Shown here piece after piece: positions 37,101 to 48,609 of a stretch of DNA of 64,000 nt; position 1 is the stretch's first letter, and the number at the start of each line of letters is the position of its first letter. The translations under genes and the position numbers were made by a program. The notes under the pieces are model-generated. The model saw nothing but the letters and a program-made list of their open reading frames with translations. It made no database searches and was not told the origin of the DNA. Source of the stretch: Arthonia radiata (taxonomy: Eukaryota > Ascomycota > Arthoniomycetes > Arthoniales > Arthoniaceae); the NCBI GenBank assembly GCA_002989075.1, contig PSQN01000016.1, positions 2,434,336-2,498,335 on the forward strand, given 5' to 3'.

Positions 37101-40100
37101 CGATGATCTATGCAAGCATTCAGTCCTTCAAGAATAGACTGGGATGCAAGGTTCATTTCGTCAAGTAACACCCAGCGGCCCTCCTTCATTGCAGTCAAGA
37201 ATGGTGCGTCCCGCCATGTGAAGTTGCCAACTTCGCCATCTTCGACCGGAACGTCTGAGCCAAACAAGTCAGCCAGATCGGTCTGCTCAGAGAGGTTCAT
37301 GCGAGTCAATGGCTGTCCAATCTTGGATGCCAAAGCAGAGACCAGGGAGGTTTTGCCAACGCCTGGAGGCCCTTCTATTAATATAGGCTTGCTAAGCTGA
37401 AGCGCACGCAGAATACGCATGGCGTTCAGTCGCGTTGTCTTCGCTGCGAAATGGAAGTCGTGAGCATCTGCATGTGGTCCCCGCTTGTTGATATGGAAAT
37501 CACCAACTCGCAGCGATTCTGAGTCTTCAATCAAAGGGATTTCATCTTCAAATTTGGCGAAGTCAAAGCTGAAGATCTCCTTTAGCTTGTTCATGCAGCG
37601 ATCTCGTTCATAGCCGATTTGACGTTCGAGGACAATGCCTCCCGAAGGATTTGCCCCGAGAGTGTCGATGAACACAAGCTGGGCGCCATGGACAACTCTA
37701 TTCTCGATCGGGTTGGTGCTGAGATTGATGAGGTCGATCCAAGTCAACAAGTCTCGAAGCGAGACTGATCCAAGCTTTGACGTGCAATAATTTGCGTTGA
37801 ACCATGCAGCAAACTGTATGAGATTTGAGGAGAGGTCTCTTGCCGAGCTGCAAAGCTTTTCCTGGACGATCTGAGAAGCATCCTTCAAATCATTCATGGG
37901 CGGCACCCAGATTTCCGTGAAGCGATTGCGCAATGCTGGGGAGAGCTCTTTCTTACCAAAATCTCCAGCCGGGTTCATGGTAGCCATGAATCGGAACTTA
38001 TCCGCTGCCGAGACAAGGGCGTCTTCTGTACCTTTTTCGGCAAGAAGAATATTTCTCTGAGGGTCAAGCACACTGTTCATCCGCTCAAGAACCGAGTCAT
38101 CAGCAAGAGATATCTCGTCCAGCAGAAAATACTCCCCTTGTCGCATAGCGCGCACCAGAGAGCCATCATGCCACTCAAACAACGCCTTCATTTGTCCTTG
38201 TTTGATATCAATGCTCTGGCGTAAAACGAATGGAATGGCTTGCCGCTGTACGTCAGTAAGCTCTCCGTAACGTTGCGATGCATCCGAGGCATTAACGTAA
38301 ACGTTGATGTAATCCAAGGCTTGCTGTAGATCCTCTTGAAGCTCTATTCCCACCACGGCTCGACTTCGATTCGGCCGCTGAGCGCCGATCAGATCACTCG
38401 TCTCTAAGTTTTGATGAGCATTGACAGTTTGCATAGTGTTTTGAGAAATGTCGGCAAGCAGCTGACAAACGCGAGTCTTGCCACAGCCTGTCTCTCCAAC
38501 AAGAAGCACCGGCTCTCTGTACCGCACAGCGCTCCGCACCAGCGAGAACAATCTGCGCATCGCTTTGGTCCAGACTATGCCTGTATTCTCGACGCGCACA
38601 GCATCTGCTGACAGTTTCTCGTACAGTACCGCCTCATCAATACGAATTTTGGTTCCCCCAACGCTCATGACTTTTTCGATCACCTCTTTGATGACTTGTT
38701 TTTCCTCTGCATTCCGCGTCTTTTCCGCCAAAAGTATGAAACCGTTGTCAGCGACTTCTTCCCAAGAATTCGCTTCGCGAAACGCCCATCGAAAAAGATC
38801 ACGCAAAGTTGCAAAACCGCCTTGCTCAAACAGACGTGTGTGTTGACGTTGCCGCGATAGCATCGAATACACCTAGAGCGCCACGTGTCAGCGCAATGCA
38901 TTCTGAAAGAGCTCACAAGCAGGTGTGCTTCGCTTTCAGAATGGGTGTTTTCAAACGGCGCCTCCATTTCAGCGACTGAAAGGCCGCCAAGAAACATTAG
39001 AAGAAACAGCGTGGAGGCTGTAGACTTACCTCGACTATTTTGCGGCATCTAGAGTAGGGAAGCTCACTCCTACTGGTGAGTATCATCTCTAGTTCGTCAA
39101 CTGGTATGTCTTCGTAGTGAAGCTCGAGAAAGCGATTCCGCAAGGCTTTTGAAAGCTGCTTGCGTCCACCATAAGCGCCGGCTGGGTTCTGTGTTGCAAA
39201 GAGCATGAAGTTTGGATGGGGACGGACGATTTCCTGAGTTTCTGGTATCAGCAATTCTCGATTATCGTCAAGAAGCCTGTTCAGCGCCTCTAAAACATCT
39301 GTTGGCGCCAGGTTGAGCTCATCCAAGACGACCCAGCTCCCTTGCCGCAAAGCCTGCACCAATGATCCTTCCTGAAAGATGAGCTGGCCGCTCGAAGTAG
39401 AGACGTAGGTACCCAGATACTCTTGTAAGTCTGTATGCTCGTGATTGTTGATACGCACAAGCCTATTGCCACTTCTTCGCGCGAGGTAGTCGATCATGCT
39501 AGTTTTTCCAGCAGAGGTTGGCCCCTGGATAAGCACAGGATATCGACCGGCCGACAATGCTCGTATCAAGTTACCCAAATTCCGAGCGATATGTGGAGTG
39601 ACGATGTACTCCTTCGGGTCTTCGCAAGCAGCATTACCCCGTGGAAGCCAGTGCGATTCGAAGCTGCCCTTAGCAGTCTTGCCGCTCTTTTCGCGCTTGT
39701 CGCCCTTGATTCTCTGATTGCTATCTGTCCGCTTTCCGCTACCGTCGTTGTGAATTTCAGTGACGATCTCGATATCAACATTCATGGCGCTACGATCTCC
39801 TAAGACAGCGCAGAACGGCTTTGAGAGCTCTTTCGAAGCGGCTCCGGGAGTGTTGAAAATTGTTGCCTGAAGCATGGTCTTCAGACTGATTTCGGAGCTT
39901 TTGTCCAGACTAGTGGAGAAGCACATGAGGAACCCCTCGTACAAGCCGCGTCTTACACCACATGACGCAGACAGCATTCTGGCATGACTAAGAGCTCTTG
40001 TTAGATTGCGCAAGCTATACTGAGCTTTGGCACCGGAACCGTCAATGAGCTCAGCTGCATGTGCGTGTGCCTGGAACTTCGTTGTCAGTAAATAGTGCCA

Positions 40101-43100
40101 TTTGGAGGCCTTCGGGTCTGCGCAGAAGACGCCAAAGGCATTTTCATACACCGGCAGCTGCTCACCTGAAGTCTCGAGTAGAGCTGAGTGACAGTCTCAC
40201 AGATCGCTCTTGCAGCGCTGGGCGTTGACTGAAAGAGACAGGTGGCAACAATGTCTTGCAAGCTTGCCTTGTCTTGGTCGGGTGAATCAACGTATATTTC
40301 TGAGAAGCGTGACCGTATCCCCAACAGCAATTCCTTCTTCCCAATGTCGGTAGCAGGGTTCATGGCCGCGAATAAGCGAAAATCCGGGTGGGCTCTGATT
40401 CGCTCTGAGTTTCCGGTCTCTATGAGCTGCAAACTTGGCTTAGAACCAGCACCGCTTTCCAACAGCTCTGATATGCACTCGAGCGTGTCGGGTGCAGCCA
40501 AATTGATTTCATCGAGGAGCACCCATCCACCATTCTTGACAGCTTTGACGAAATCGCTCTCTACGAACGCAAACGCGAAGTTTGCTTCACCTAGATTTCA
40601 AATTGTCAGGACAGCAATCTTCACGCAGCGATGGCATCTGGTTGCTACCTGCTGAAAAAGGTCTGTTTATGGGTGCGCCAGCATGCTGACTCCTACTAGG
40701 CGGGAGAAGGTACACTTACCATTTGCTAGACGACGCTCCAGGACATCTACTTTCCTTGCGAAGCTCTCCCATGATATCTTCTCATTGAGTTTTCGCCGCT
40801 TCGTCGGGATCGGTGCCTCACCTGTCGTATCCTCTATTTGAACTGACACATTCTTCTTGCGGTGTTTTGTGACGGTGTCAAGTGCTTGCTTCCAGAAGCG
40901 GACGAGTTCCCTCCATCTAGCCTTGGTAATCAAATGAGAAAGTCTTTCGAAATACTCAGCGTTTTTGCGCTGTGAAAAGGTCCGCGAGAACAGCTCATCA
41001 AATTCATCCTTCATGGGGATAACAAAGCTCCTCACCGTCACGGGCTTGAAACCTCCCAATAAATCGCCGCTTTCGCTTTGCTGCGATAGATTGATGACCG
41101 TGAGCGGACGCCGTAGGACGAACGACAAATATTGCACCGTACTGGTTTTTCCAATTCCAGTTTCGCCAACAAGCAACAGAGGCTCTCTATTCTGGACGGC
41201 AACGCCCACGCCCTCCATAAGTCTTCGCGTATGTCTATTGAGTGAGAAATTTGCAGAAGTATGCTGCGTCAACGGAATTCGCTTGGTCGAGGATATGTCT
41301 AGGCGAGAGCGACCGACCACAAGCGTGTTGTTCTGCCCCTGATACTCGAAAAGCGGCGAACGAGAATTCTCAAAATGAGCCCTGCGCTGTGGGTCAATTT
41401 GCAAAGCAGCCGCGATCGTTTCTGAGAACAATTGCCTTTCTTGAGTGGCATTGGCGCAATTCCCAGCAAAGCAGTCGACCGCGTCCAGGTAAATGCTGTC
41501 ATAGACTGATTGGGGCAGATCTTCCGAGCCAAGCACGAGTCCAGCATTTTCCGTAGCAAGGCCAATTCTCGCGCACCATTTGAATAGATCCCGGGGAGAC
41601 ACTGGCCTGGCTTGCAACGCACGCGAATGAATTTGAGCTTGGACTTGCATGACGTTAGTATATGTGTGCATGACAGTCTGAACGAAGCCAGTAGACAAGC
41701 CGAAGCGGGAACGTATGATTTCCGACAACTCCGTATCAGGAAGTGAGACGAAGTCTACCTCATTCCACAAATGCCAGCCCATGAGCGTGGTTTTGAGGGA
41801 GCTTGGTCGAGATTGCTCGGAACTCGTAGGAGCAGGCTTCTTCCTCCGTGTGTTTTGGTCGAGATGATGATTGGATTTCCCTGCGTGTTGGTTACTTCGA
41901 AGGGTGGCTAGCATGCGAAAATTGCTAGATGCTGTAAGAACGTCGTTTCTACCTGGCAGGCGCAGCTCCCGCCTCTTCAAAACGGGGATCAGCATCCCAA
42001 GTATTTCTTTGGGAACTCGATCAAGATCTTCAATCAGGATCCATTTTCCTTCTTGCATAGCCTGCGTAAGTATTCCAGGCTGCCACTCGAATGTGCCTGG
42101 AGTTTGTCCGGTGACGTGTAAGCCAATCAACGACTTTGCATCCGTTTGCTCGTTCATGTGTAGCGTTATCAACGCGCTTGATGGTCTCATGCTTTCTGCC
42201 ACATGACCAACGATCATCGATTTGCCAGAGCCTGGGGGCCCGGATATCAAGATTGGCTTTGTGGACTTCAGCGCCTTCACGAGAGCTTGGCCGTTCCTTG
42301 TTGTAGTCAACGTGTCGCAAAGCTGGTGTCGAGCTGATCGGTGTGTGCTGCGATCCCGCTCGACATGTAAGAGCGACCCAAACATCGCTGTAACCGATGG
42401 ATCCAGGTCTATCTCGGTGAAAACTCGTCCATCCAGTGCGGTGGTGAAATCAGGCTCGATCGATCTCATCGAAGCTAATGAAGCTGGTGAAAATTCTAAT
42501 CTCCAATCTTGCAAACGCTTGGATTCCCATAGCGCTAAAAAATTGTAATCAATTGTGTGATCATCGAAGGGCCCGTGGATAGGTTTGTCACCCACGCACT
42601 CCCGAAGGTGCGCCTCAAAGGACGCCTCGGACACATGACGAAGGATGCCGAGAGTGCAAGCCGCAAGGTAGCGCACGCAGTAGTCTTCGTTGTAGGTGAG
42701 CGATGTCAGGATTGCTGGGTTAATGAAACGTCCGAACGATTGACTATCGGACGACAACAGCCTGTAAGTACCCAAGAGCACCGCGACTGTGGAGTCACAG
42801 TCCAAGGTTTTCTTATGTGGGTCTTGCAGGTTGGTGCGTGTAGTCAAGCTTATCAAGTCGTCAATACTGCCGATGGTCTTCAATACAGCGACAAGCTGAG
42901 TTGCTAGCCATGGCACGAGCGCAACGACTCGCCCGCATGCTGCAACAACTGACACTGGATCGCTTGAATGCTGCCATCTTGCGCAAAGCTCAGGCAGAAT
43001 TCTTTCAAATGAACACAAAATTTTTAGTGTCCATGCTGGATCGAGGGCGTACCTCCCAAGGCAGTTCAGAAATTGCTCATTTGTTCCCGACTTCAATGTT

Positions 43101-43168
43101 TCATGCAAGTCATGGGGCAATGATGGATTGTGTTTGAGAAAATGGGTTAAGTCTGCGGAGCAATCCAT
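28173..43168 (-). CDS. mdn1: Midasin, giant AAA+ 60S ribosome-assembly ATPase
   Basis: Exons are 43168-40720, 40590-40166, 40070-39030, 38872-35407 and 35347-28173, giving 4,851 residues (yeast Rea1: 4,910). Midasin removes assembly factors such as Ytm1 and Rsa4 from pre-60S particles. P-loops of the six AAA modules are visible: GPPGSGKS (~310), GETGIGKT (~668), GPTSAGKT (~1150), GETGCGKT (~1430), GPPGVGKT (~1810) and a weaker GSAKSGKA (~2140). A long helical linker follows. A Glu/Asp/Gln-rich region spans about 3980-4530 (30.8-29.15 kb). The C-terminal MIDAS domain has the metal motif DDSKS near 4630. All four introns are GT-AG and fall in the 5' half; the last exon alone is 7.2 kb. Each join restores conserved sequence. 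Confidence 0.96.
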
Positions 43169-43494
43169 ATCCTCCGAAGTTTGATTGTAGTGGCAAAGGA
43201 CAAGTCCGTCTTGAGGTAGAGGGACGGATCGTATTTTTGTAGAGCTGCAGGTTTCATGCTGGGTGCTAGGTGTTGCAAGTTAAGTAAGTCCAATGAGCTT
43301 CATATGTCGAATCAGCTATGATAATTTGTTGTTTCTCAATCAATAAATCTTGAGTGAAGACGACACTGCTTCAAAGAGAAAGTACTAGCGGCGATTGGCG
43401 TTGACTCGCGTGCGGCAGATCTCCAACCCTAAGGGCTATCCGATCTTGCTCTCGCAGGAGTATAACTTCGGCATTGCAGTAAACAGTGTCCAAC
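43169..43494. promoter_or_regulatory. Shared divergent promoter, mdn1 / mrpl12, with telobox motif
   Basis: These 326 bases separate the mdn1 and mrpl12 start codons. AACCCTAA at 43425-43432 lies 62 bp before the mrpl12 ATG and matches the telobox core known from ribosomal and translation-gene promoters in several eukaryotes. Its use here is inferred. Confidence 0.5.
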
Positions 43495-44106
43495 ATGGCC
43501 GCAATCGCGCGTAGTGCTCATCGAAGCTGCAGCATCTGTACATCACGAAGTTTTGTCGGCAATGGCGCAAGAGGTACACTTTTAGCAACACAACCGCGCT
43601 ATCGATCACAGCGATGGCAGTCCACTGAATCGGCATCTTCAAATCCCAAAGTCGCTGGCATCGTCGATCAAATAAGTCAATTGACATTACTGGAGACCGC
43701 AGATCTCGTTTCGACACTCAAGGCAGGTTTGCTGTGCAGGCTTTGCGTATGCATATCTAACGAAATATAGACGCGACTCAACATACCCGATATGCCAATG
43801 GGCGGTTTCATGGGGGGCGGAGGCGGTGGAGGCGCTGCGCCTGCTGCTACACCGGCAGAAGAGGACGAGCCCGCGCCCAAGCAAGAAGAAAGAACGCTTT
43901 TCAACGTGAAATTGAAAGCCTTCGACACAGGTGCAAAGCCGAAAGTAATCAAGGAGATCAAGTCGATGCTGGGGCTCAGCTTGGTCGACAGCAAGAAGTT
44001 TGCAGAAAGTATCCCGAAGATGATGAAAGAGAGCGTGCCAAAAGACGAGGGTGAAAAGATCATTGAAACGATGAAAGCGATTGGAGCGGAGGTCGTCATG
44101 GAATGA
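43495..44106 (+). CDS. mrpl12: Mitochondrial ribosomal protein bL12m
   Basis: Exons are 43495-43722 and 43771-44106, giving 187 residues. This is the stalk protein of the mitoribosomal large subunit, related to bacterial L7/L12, which recruits translation factors. The N-terminus (ARSAHRSCSICTSRSFVG) is a matrix presequence. The dimerisation helix (VAGIVDQISQLTLLETADLV) is followed by a Gly/Ala hinge. The C-terminal globular domain reads FNVKLKAFDTGAKPKVIKEI through GLSLVDSKKFAESIPKMMKE. The join LKTRLNIPDMP requires a donor at AAG|GCAGGT, so the 48-nt intron is GC-AG; its branch site CTAAC at 43757-43761 is ideal. Using the nearby GT donor would shift the frame. Confidence 0.94.
43723..43770 (+). 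other. mrpl12: GC-AG intron in mrpl12
   Basis: The 48-nt intron starts GCAGGT and ends ATAG, with CTAAC 10 nt before its 3' end. Only this donor keeps the conserved LVSTLKTRLNI reading frame. Confidence 0.85.
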
Positions 44107-44269
44107 GAGCATTACTCATGATCTTCTACCGCATAGCGTACAGCGACCCTTTGCATACTTGTACAATATCAGCTGGTTATACAACTACGGGTCTCGCACC
44201 ATTGATGAGCCTGGTCACAACTCAGAGCGTACGTACCCCAGCATCTGGCGTGGAGGCTTGAAGGCTCTT

Positions 44270-45041
44270 CTACTCGACCATGATCTCGGCTCTTTTCCGC
44301 TCAGCTGAATCCTCATGAGCGGCCAAGAAGTCATCCTCGCCAATATCGCTCGCATCGTCCCACAATTTCTCAAACTCTTCATTGCCGTCGGATCGGACAG
44401 CCCAGATGTTCTCTCTCAGCCTCTTATGTCTTTCCCGGTCTTCTTCTATCCTTTGTTCGATCTGTCGCTTGTCCAGACGTGCGACACCGTTTGGCCTTGA
44501 GGAAGAGCTACTGCCAAAGCCAGGTCGACTCGCGTCATTGTACGCTCCTGGCGACAGCTTCGAATTTTGCGCAGTATCTCGCTCCTTCAAACACTCTTCC
44601 AGCTCTGCTACCGTCTCCGCGGTAAGCATATCTTTTTGTCGCAGACCAGTCAGAACTCTTCGCACGACTTTGACGTTGGCGGCTCCTGAACCATCAGCGG
44701 GTGCGACAGCGTCAATTATCCTTAGTATGTCTCTTTGCATCATTCGTATGAGCTCTACATGTCCTTCACGCTTGGCCAAGTCGCACAAGTGCTCAATGAA
44801 ATACATGATGTTGGCGCGATTGTTCATGCTATTCTGCGAGATGATTTAGTCAAGGCAACAAGCAAATGTGCACCGCGCACCCTACTCTCTCCACTTGCTC
44901 CAGGATGCAAGAGTGCAGGTCCTCATCCATGTCTTTGTGTCGAATGGCATAGCTGGCGGCCTTCTGAGCGGACGTGACTGAGGCATTGAGATGTTGAAGC
45001 TGATTGGTGAATTTAATGCGGACTTCGAAAGGATCTGCCAT
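44270..45041 (-). CDS. ctk3: CTD kinase I gamma subunit Ctk3
   Basis: Exons are 45041-44886 and 44833-44270, giving 239 residues. Ctk3 is a non-kinase subunit of CTDK-I, which phosphorylates Ser2 of the RNA polymerase II C-terminal repeat during elongation. The N-terminal helical domain starts MADPFEVRIKFTNQLQHLN and continues KDMDEDLHSCILEQVER; the splice then gives NSMNNRANIMYFIEHL, matching the family pattern. A Ser-rich linker follows. The C-terminal helix (RQIEQRIEEDRERHKRLREN) leads to an acidic end. The donor is AGA|GTAGGG, a little weak, but it is the only one that preserves this block. Its start is only 181 bp from the divergent pro3 gene. Confidence 0.92.
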
Positions 45042-45222
45042 GTGGCGTACGCTCGTTGCCTTCCTGCTGTGCTGCTCAAGCAACATCGGAACTGCTCGTT
45101 CGAGAGAGTACTCACGGCGCTCCAACCAATGCGAGAACGACCGCAAGGAGTATTTTCCGGCTTGGCGAGCGCTCCCGTACGCTCACTCCCAGAACTCTAA
45201 CGTCTTCCAGATTATTTCTAGC

Positions 45223-46290
45223 ATGGAAACAATATCAACAGCGCCGATCCAATCTATGTCTCCTTCCGCGACTACTATCAATGGTGCTACCAAGGATGGT
45301 CTGACTTTGACTGTCCTCGGTTGCGGTAGGTAAGGAACTCTTTCGAAATCGGCCATGTGCTCTATTCTGACCAACGCAGGTACCTTAGGCATTGCGATCC
45401 TCAGTGGCATCCTTAGTTCATTGAGTGCGCCGGACTCGCAAAGTGATACCAACTCATCCTCCCAACCCACACCTGAGCGGCTTCCCACACATTTCGTAGC
45501 TTGCGTAAGGCGAGATGTATCTGCAAAGCGCATTCGCAGAGAGCTCGAGCAGCACCTTTCGCGCGTAGAAGTTCTGGTTGAGGACAACTTAGTTGGTGTC
45601 GAGAAAGCTGACGTAGTCCTGCTCGGATGCAAACCACAAATGTTCCGCGATATCCTCAGCGCGCCAGGTATTAAAGAGGCTCTGGCTGGCAAGATTCTGA
45701 TTAGCATTTTGGCCGGTGTTACAGTGCACCAAATCGAGGAGCATCTCTACGGCAGCATATCGAATGCTGACCCAAGAGCTGAAGGCCGTTCTCGGATCAT
45801 CCGCGCTATGCCAAACACTGCCGCGTCCATCAGAGAATCCATGACCGTGATAGCAAACCCCACACCGCCATTGCCAGAGTCAGAGCAGATTCTGATAACT
45901 TGGATGTTCAGTCAGATTGGCAGAGTCACGCAGCTTCCACCGAATGTATTAGATGTTAGCACGGCGCTCTGTGGCAGCGGTCCAGCCTTCATGGCGCTGG
46001 TGCTCGAAGCGATCGCGGACGGCGCCGTTGCGATGGGTTTACCCCGGGCAGAGGCACAAATAATGGCGGCTCAGACTATGCGAGGCACAACCGGCATGGT
46101 ACTCGGTGGAGAGCACCCAGCTATTTTGCGAGACAAAGTGAGCACGCCTGGTGGATGCACTATTGGAGGGCTGCTCGTGCTAGAAGAGGGTCGCGTCAGA
46201 GGAACAGTCGCAAGGGCGGTGCGCGAAGCGACTGTCGTTGCGAGTCAGCTAGGCAAAGGCGTGCAAGGTGTGAACGGCACCCGCTTCTAA
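45223..46290 (+). CDS. pro3: Pyrroline-5-carboxylate reductase
   Basis: Exons are 45223-45325 and 45380-46290, giving 337 residues. The enzyme reduces 1-pyrroline-5-carboxylate to L-proline with NAD(P)H, the final step of proline synthesis, in the cytosol. The dinucleotide-binding motif VLGCGTLGIAILSG is created by splicing G|GT across a 54-nt intron. Other family blocks are LLGCKPQM, RAMPNTAASI, CGSGPAFMALVLEAIADGA and the P5CR signature DKVSTPGGCTIGGL near residue 295. The protein is longer than many homologues because of a Ser/Gln-rich insert after the first beta-alpha unit (residues about 50-70). The gene is divergent from ctk3. Confidence 0.95.
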
Positions 46291-46782
46291 GAATTCTAAG
46301 TTGCATTGGTCGTCCTCAGCTCATGTTCAAGTAGCGCTATTCTAGAATGTGCCCTTTATCACCAATCGATTGTACTCAACGTTGGCAGCTAGGTTTTTGA
46401 TAAGTTTAGCATGTTGCCGTAGGAAATGGTGACATCCGCTTTGTCCCGACACACGCTCGCAAGTGTGCCACTACTTGTACAGCCACGTCGTATTTGGCTT
46501 GCGTTTCTGTGCTTCACGCGCCTGTGCTTCACCGAGGTCTCCTTTTCCATCATCGCCTAAACATCAGAGCAACAGAAGAGTGACTTCGCATTTCACCGCG
46601 GCCAGAGCTTTTGAATTGCATTGAACGTGATACCGAAGGTCCAACAGTAAGCGGTTGGGTCCAAATATCACACCAAAGGACAGAGCACAAGGCCTACTCC
46701 TCGCTCTTGACAAAGAACAGGTGGATTCCCGTGCTCGGCGCGCAATGCTGCTTCTCCTTGCCTCTCCAGATCGCACTTGAGA
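46291..46782. other. Intergenic region pro3 / pfs2
   Basis: These 492 bases lie between two rightward genes. The stretch contains the pro3 3' UTR and pfs2 promoter; no gene or repeat is supported. Confidence 0.4.
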
Positions 46783-48609
46783 ATGAATTTCTATGAGCGA
46801 GATTATCATGGCGGGCGAGGGTTTGACGCGGGGCGACTGAAGGTGAAGCGGCAAGTCCATGACTATGGAACGTCGATGGTCAGATACATGCGGGGTTGCA
46901 AGCGAGGACGCAATGTATTCGAGGCCGAACGCTCGACAGCAAGCTATATTGTTGACATGCTCCCTCCTCAGGCTCGTGTTGCACGCCCAGCTGATTCGAT
47001 ACCCGCCAAATACCTTCACCAATCGACAAATAAGAACCGCCATCCCATCAACGTAGTTCGCTGGACACCTGAGGGGAGGCGGCTTCTCACAGGGTCCAGC
47101 AGCGGCGAGTTCACTTTATGGAATGGCATGAGCTTCAATTTCGAGACCATCATGTCCGCGCATGACTCCGCGATTAGGGCGGCTGAATGGTCTCATGATG
47201 ATACACATTTGATTTCTGCGGATCAGGATGGCAATGTCAAGTACTGGCAAAGGAATCTCAACAATATCAAAATCATTCAAGCTCATGACTCTCCGATCAG
47301 AGATCTTGCGTTTGCCCCAACTGATACTAAGTTCGTGACCGCCAGTGATGATGCGACTCTCAAAGTTTATGACTTCGTCGAGGGCGCCGAGGACTTGACA
47401 CTCATCGGACATGGTTGGGATGCCAAAACAGTAGACTGGCATCCAACCAAAGGTCTCCTCGTCTCCGGGTCCAAGGACCATCAGGTCAAACTGTGGGATC
47501 CGAGAAATGGTCGCTGCTTGACAACACTGCATGGACACAAAACGACCATATCAACAACGAGCTTCCAGCCCACCGGTAATCATGATCTGCTTGCGACTTG
47601 CGCCAGAGACACTGTTGCTCGTGTGTTCGACATCCGGATGATGCGAGACATCATGTTGCTGCGGGGACACGACAAGGACATCACGACCCTGTGCTGGCAC
47701 CCCATTCATCCCAACATGATCACGACGGGCAGTAATGACGGTGGCCTGCACCATTATTTGTTGGATGAGCCAAATAACCCCGCTGACACGACGAGCCTTT
47801 CGCCCTACGACACACTGGACCCCGCGAATGCACCAACCCAAACCATTCATCCTGCACACAAAGTTCCCTTCGCTCATGAACAAGCCGTTTGGAGTCTCGA
47901 CTGGCATCCTGTCGGGCATCTTCTTGCCTCGGGCTCCAACGATCGAATGACAAAGTTTTGGACACGAGCAAGACCTGGCGACAGCTCATATCAATACGAT
48001 CCGCATCACATCGGTCAGGAAGCCGCAAAAGCCGCTGGGTTTAAGAAACACCGCGGAGAGAGCAGGCATGCCCATGCAGCTGAGGAAGGAGACAATCAGC
48101 ACGACGAAGATGATGCAGATGGGCTTGTCGACCAAACCATGCCGGCTAGATCGGCTGCGATACCAGGGTTGCCAGGGCTGCCCGGACTGCAAGGCGCCGC
48201 AGCGCAACAACAGAGCGGACGCAAGCCGCGCTCGCCAGCTAATGTTCCTATGCCAGGTGTACCGTTTCCACCACCGCCCATGGGCCAAGGGCCGAATGGG
48301 ACGCCCTTTCCTCCGCCTCCACCCGGCATGGATATGGCGCGGTTTCACGAGCTCATCCGCTCCGGACAGATCCCGCCACCACCTCCACAGTTTGCTGGGA
48401 TGCCGCCAAACGGAGCTCTGCCATTCCCACCACCCATCGCAGGGCCCAACGGGGCAGTACAATCCGGCTTCCCACCACCTCCGCCCAATATGATTCCGAA
48501 TGCGAATGGAACCGCGAACGCAGTAGTACGAAAGCGAGCACCGCTACCGAGCCAACAGGAGAGCTTGCGCGAGGAGATGAAGAGGGGCAAGTACACGAGA
48601 CCGCAATAG
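46783..48609 (+). CDS. pfs2: Cleavage/polyadenylation factor WD40 subunit Pfs2
   Basis: Single exon of 608 residues. Pfs2 (WDR33 relative) is a subunit of the mRNA 3'-end cleavage and polyadenylation factor, where the mammalian homologue helps bind the AAUAAA signal. The N-terminus carries KRQVHDYGTSMVRYMRG, and the conserved lead-in RHPINVVRWTPEGRRLLTGS opens the propeller. About seven WD repeats follow (for example SAHDSAIRAAEWSHD, GSKDHQVKLWD and GHDKDITTLCWHP), ending near residue 400. The C-terminal 200 residues contain Pro/Gly-rich stretches (PGLPGLPGLQG, FPPPPP), as in other filamentous fungi. The start is the first ATG in the frame after a stop; a non-ATG start further upstream is not needed. 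Confidence 0.95.
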   Translation: MNFYERDYHGGRGFDAGRLKVKRQVHDYGTSMVRYMRGCKRGRNVFEAERSTASYIVDMLPPQARVARPADSIPAKYLHQSTNKNRHPINVVRWTPEGRRLLTGSSSGEFTLWNGMSFNFETIMSAHDSAIRAAEWSHDDTHLISADQDGNVKYWQRNLNNIKIIQAHDSPIRDLAFAPTDTKFVTASDDATLKVYDFVEGAEDLTLIGHGWDAKTVDWHPTKGLLVSGSKDHQVKLWDPRNGRCLTTLHGHKTTISTTSFQPTGNHDLLATCARDTVARVFDIRMMRDIMLLRGHDKDITTLCWHPIHPNMITTGSNDGGLHHYLLDEPNNPADTTSLSPYDTLDPANAPTQTIHPAHKVPFAHEQAVWSLDWHPVGHLLASGSNDRMTKFWTRARPGDSSYQYDPHHIGQEAAKAAGFKKHRGESRHAHAAEEGDNQHDEDDADGLVDQTMPARSAAIPGLPGLPGLQGAAAQQQSGRKPRSPANVPMPGVPFPPPPMGQGPNGTPFPPPPPGMDMARFHELIRSGQIPPPPPQFAGMPPNGALPFPPPIAGPNGAVQSGFPPPPPNMIPNANGTANAVVRKRAPLPSQQESLREEMKRGKYTRPQ

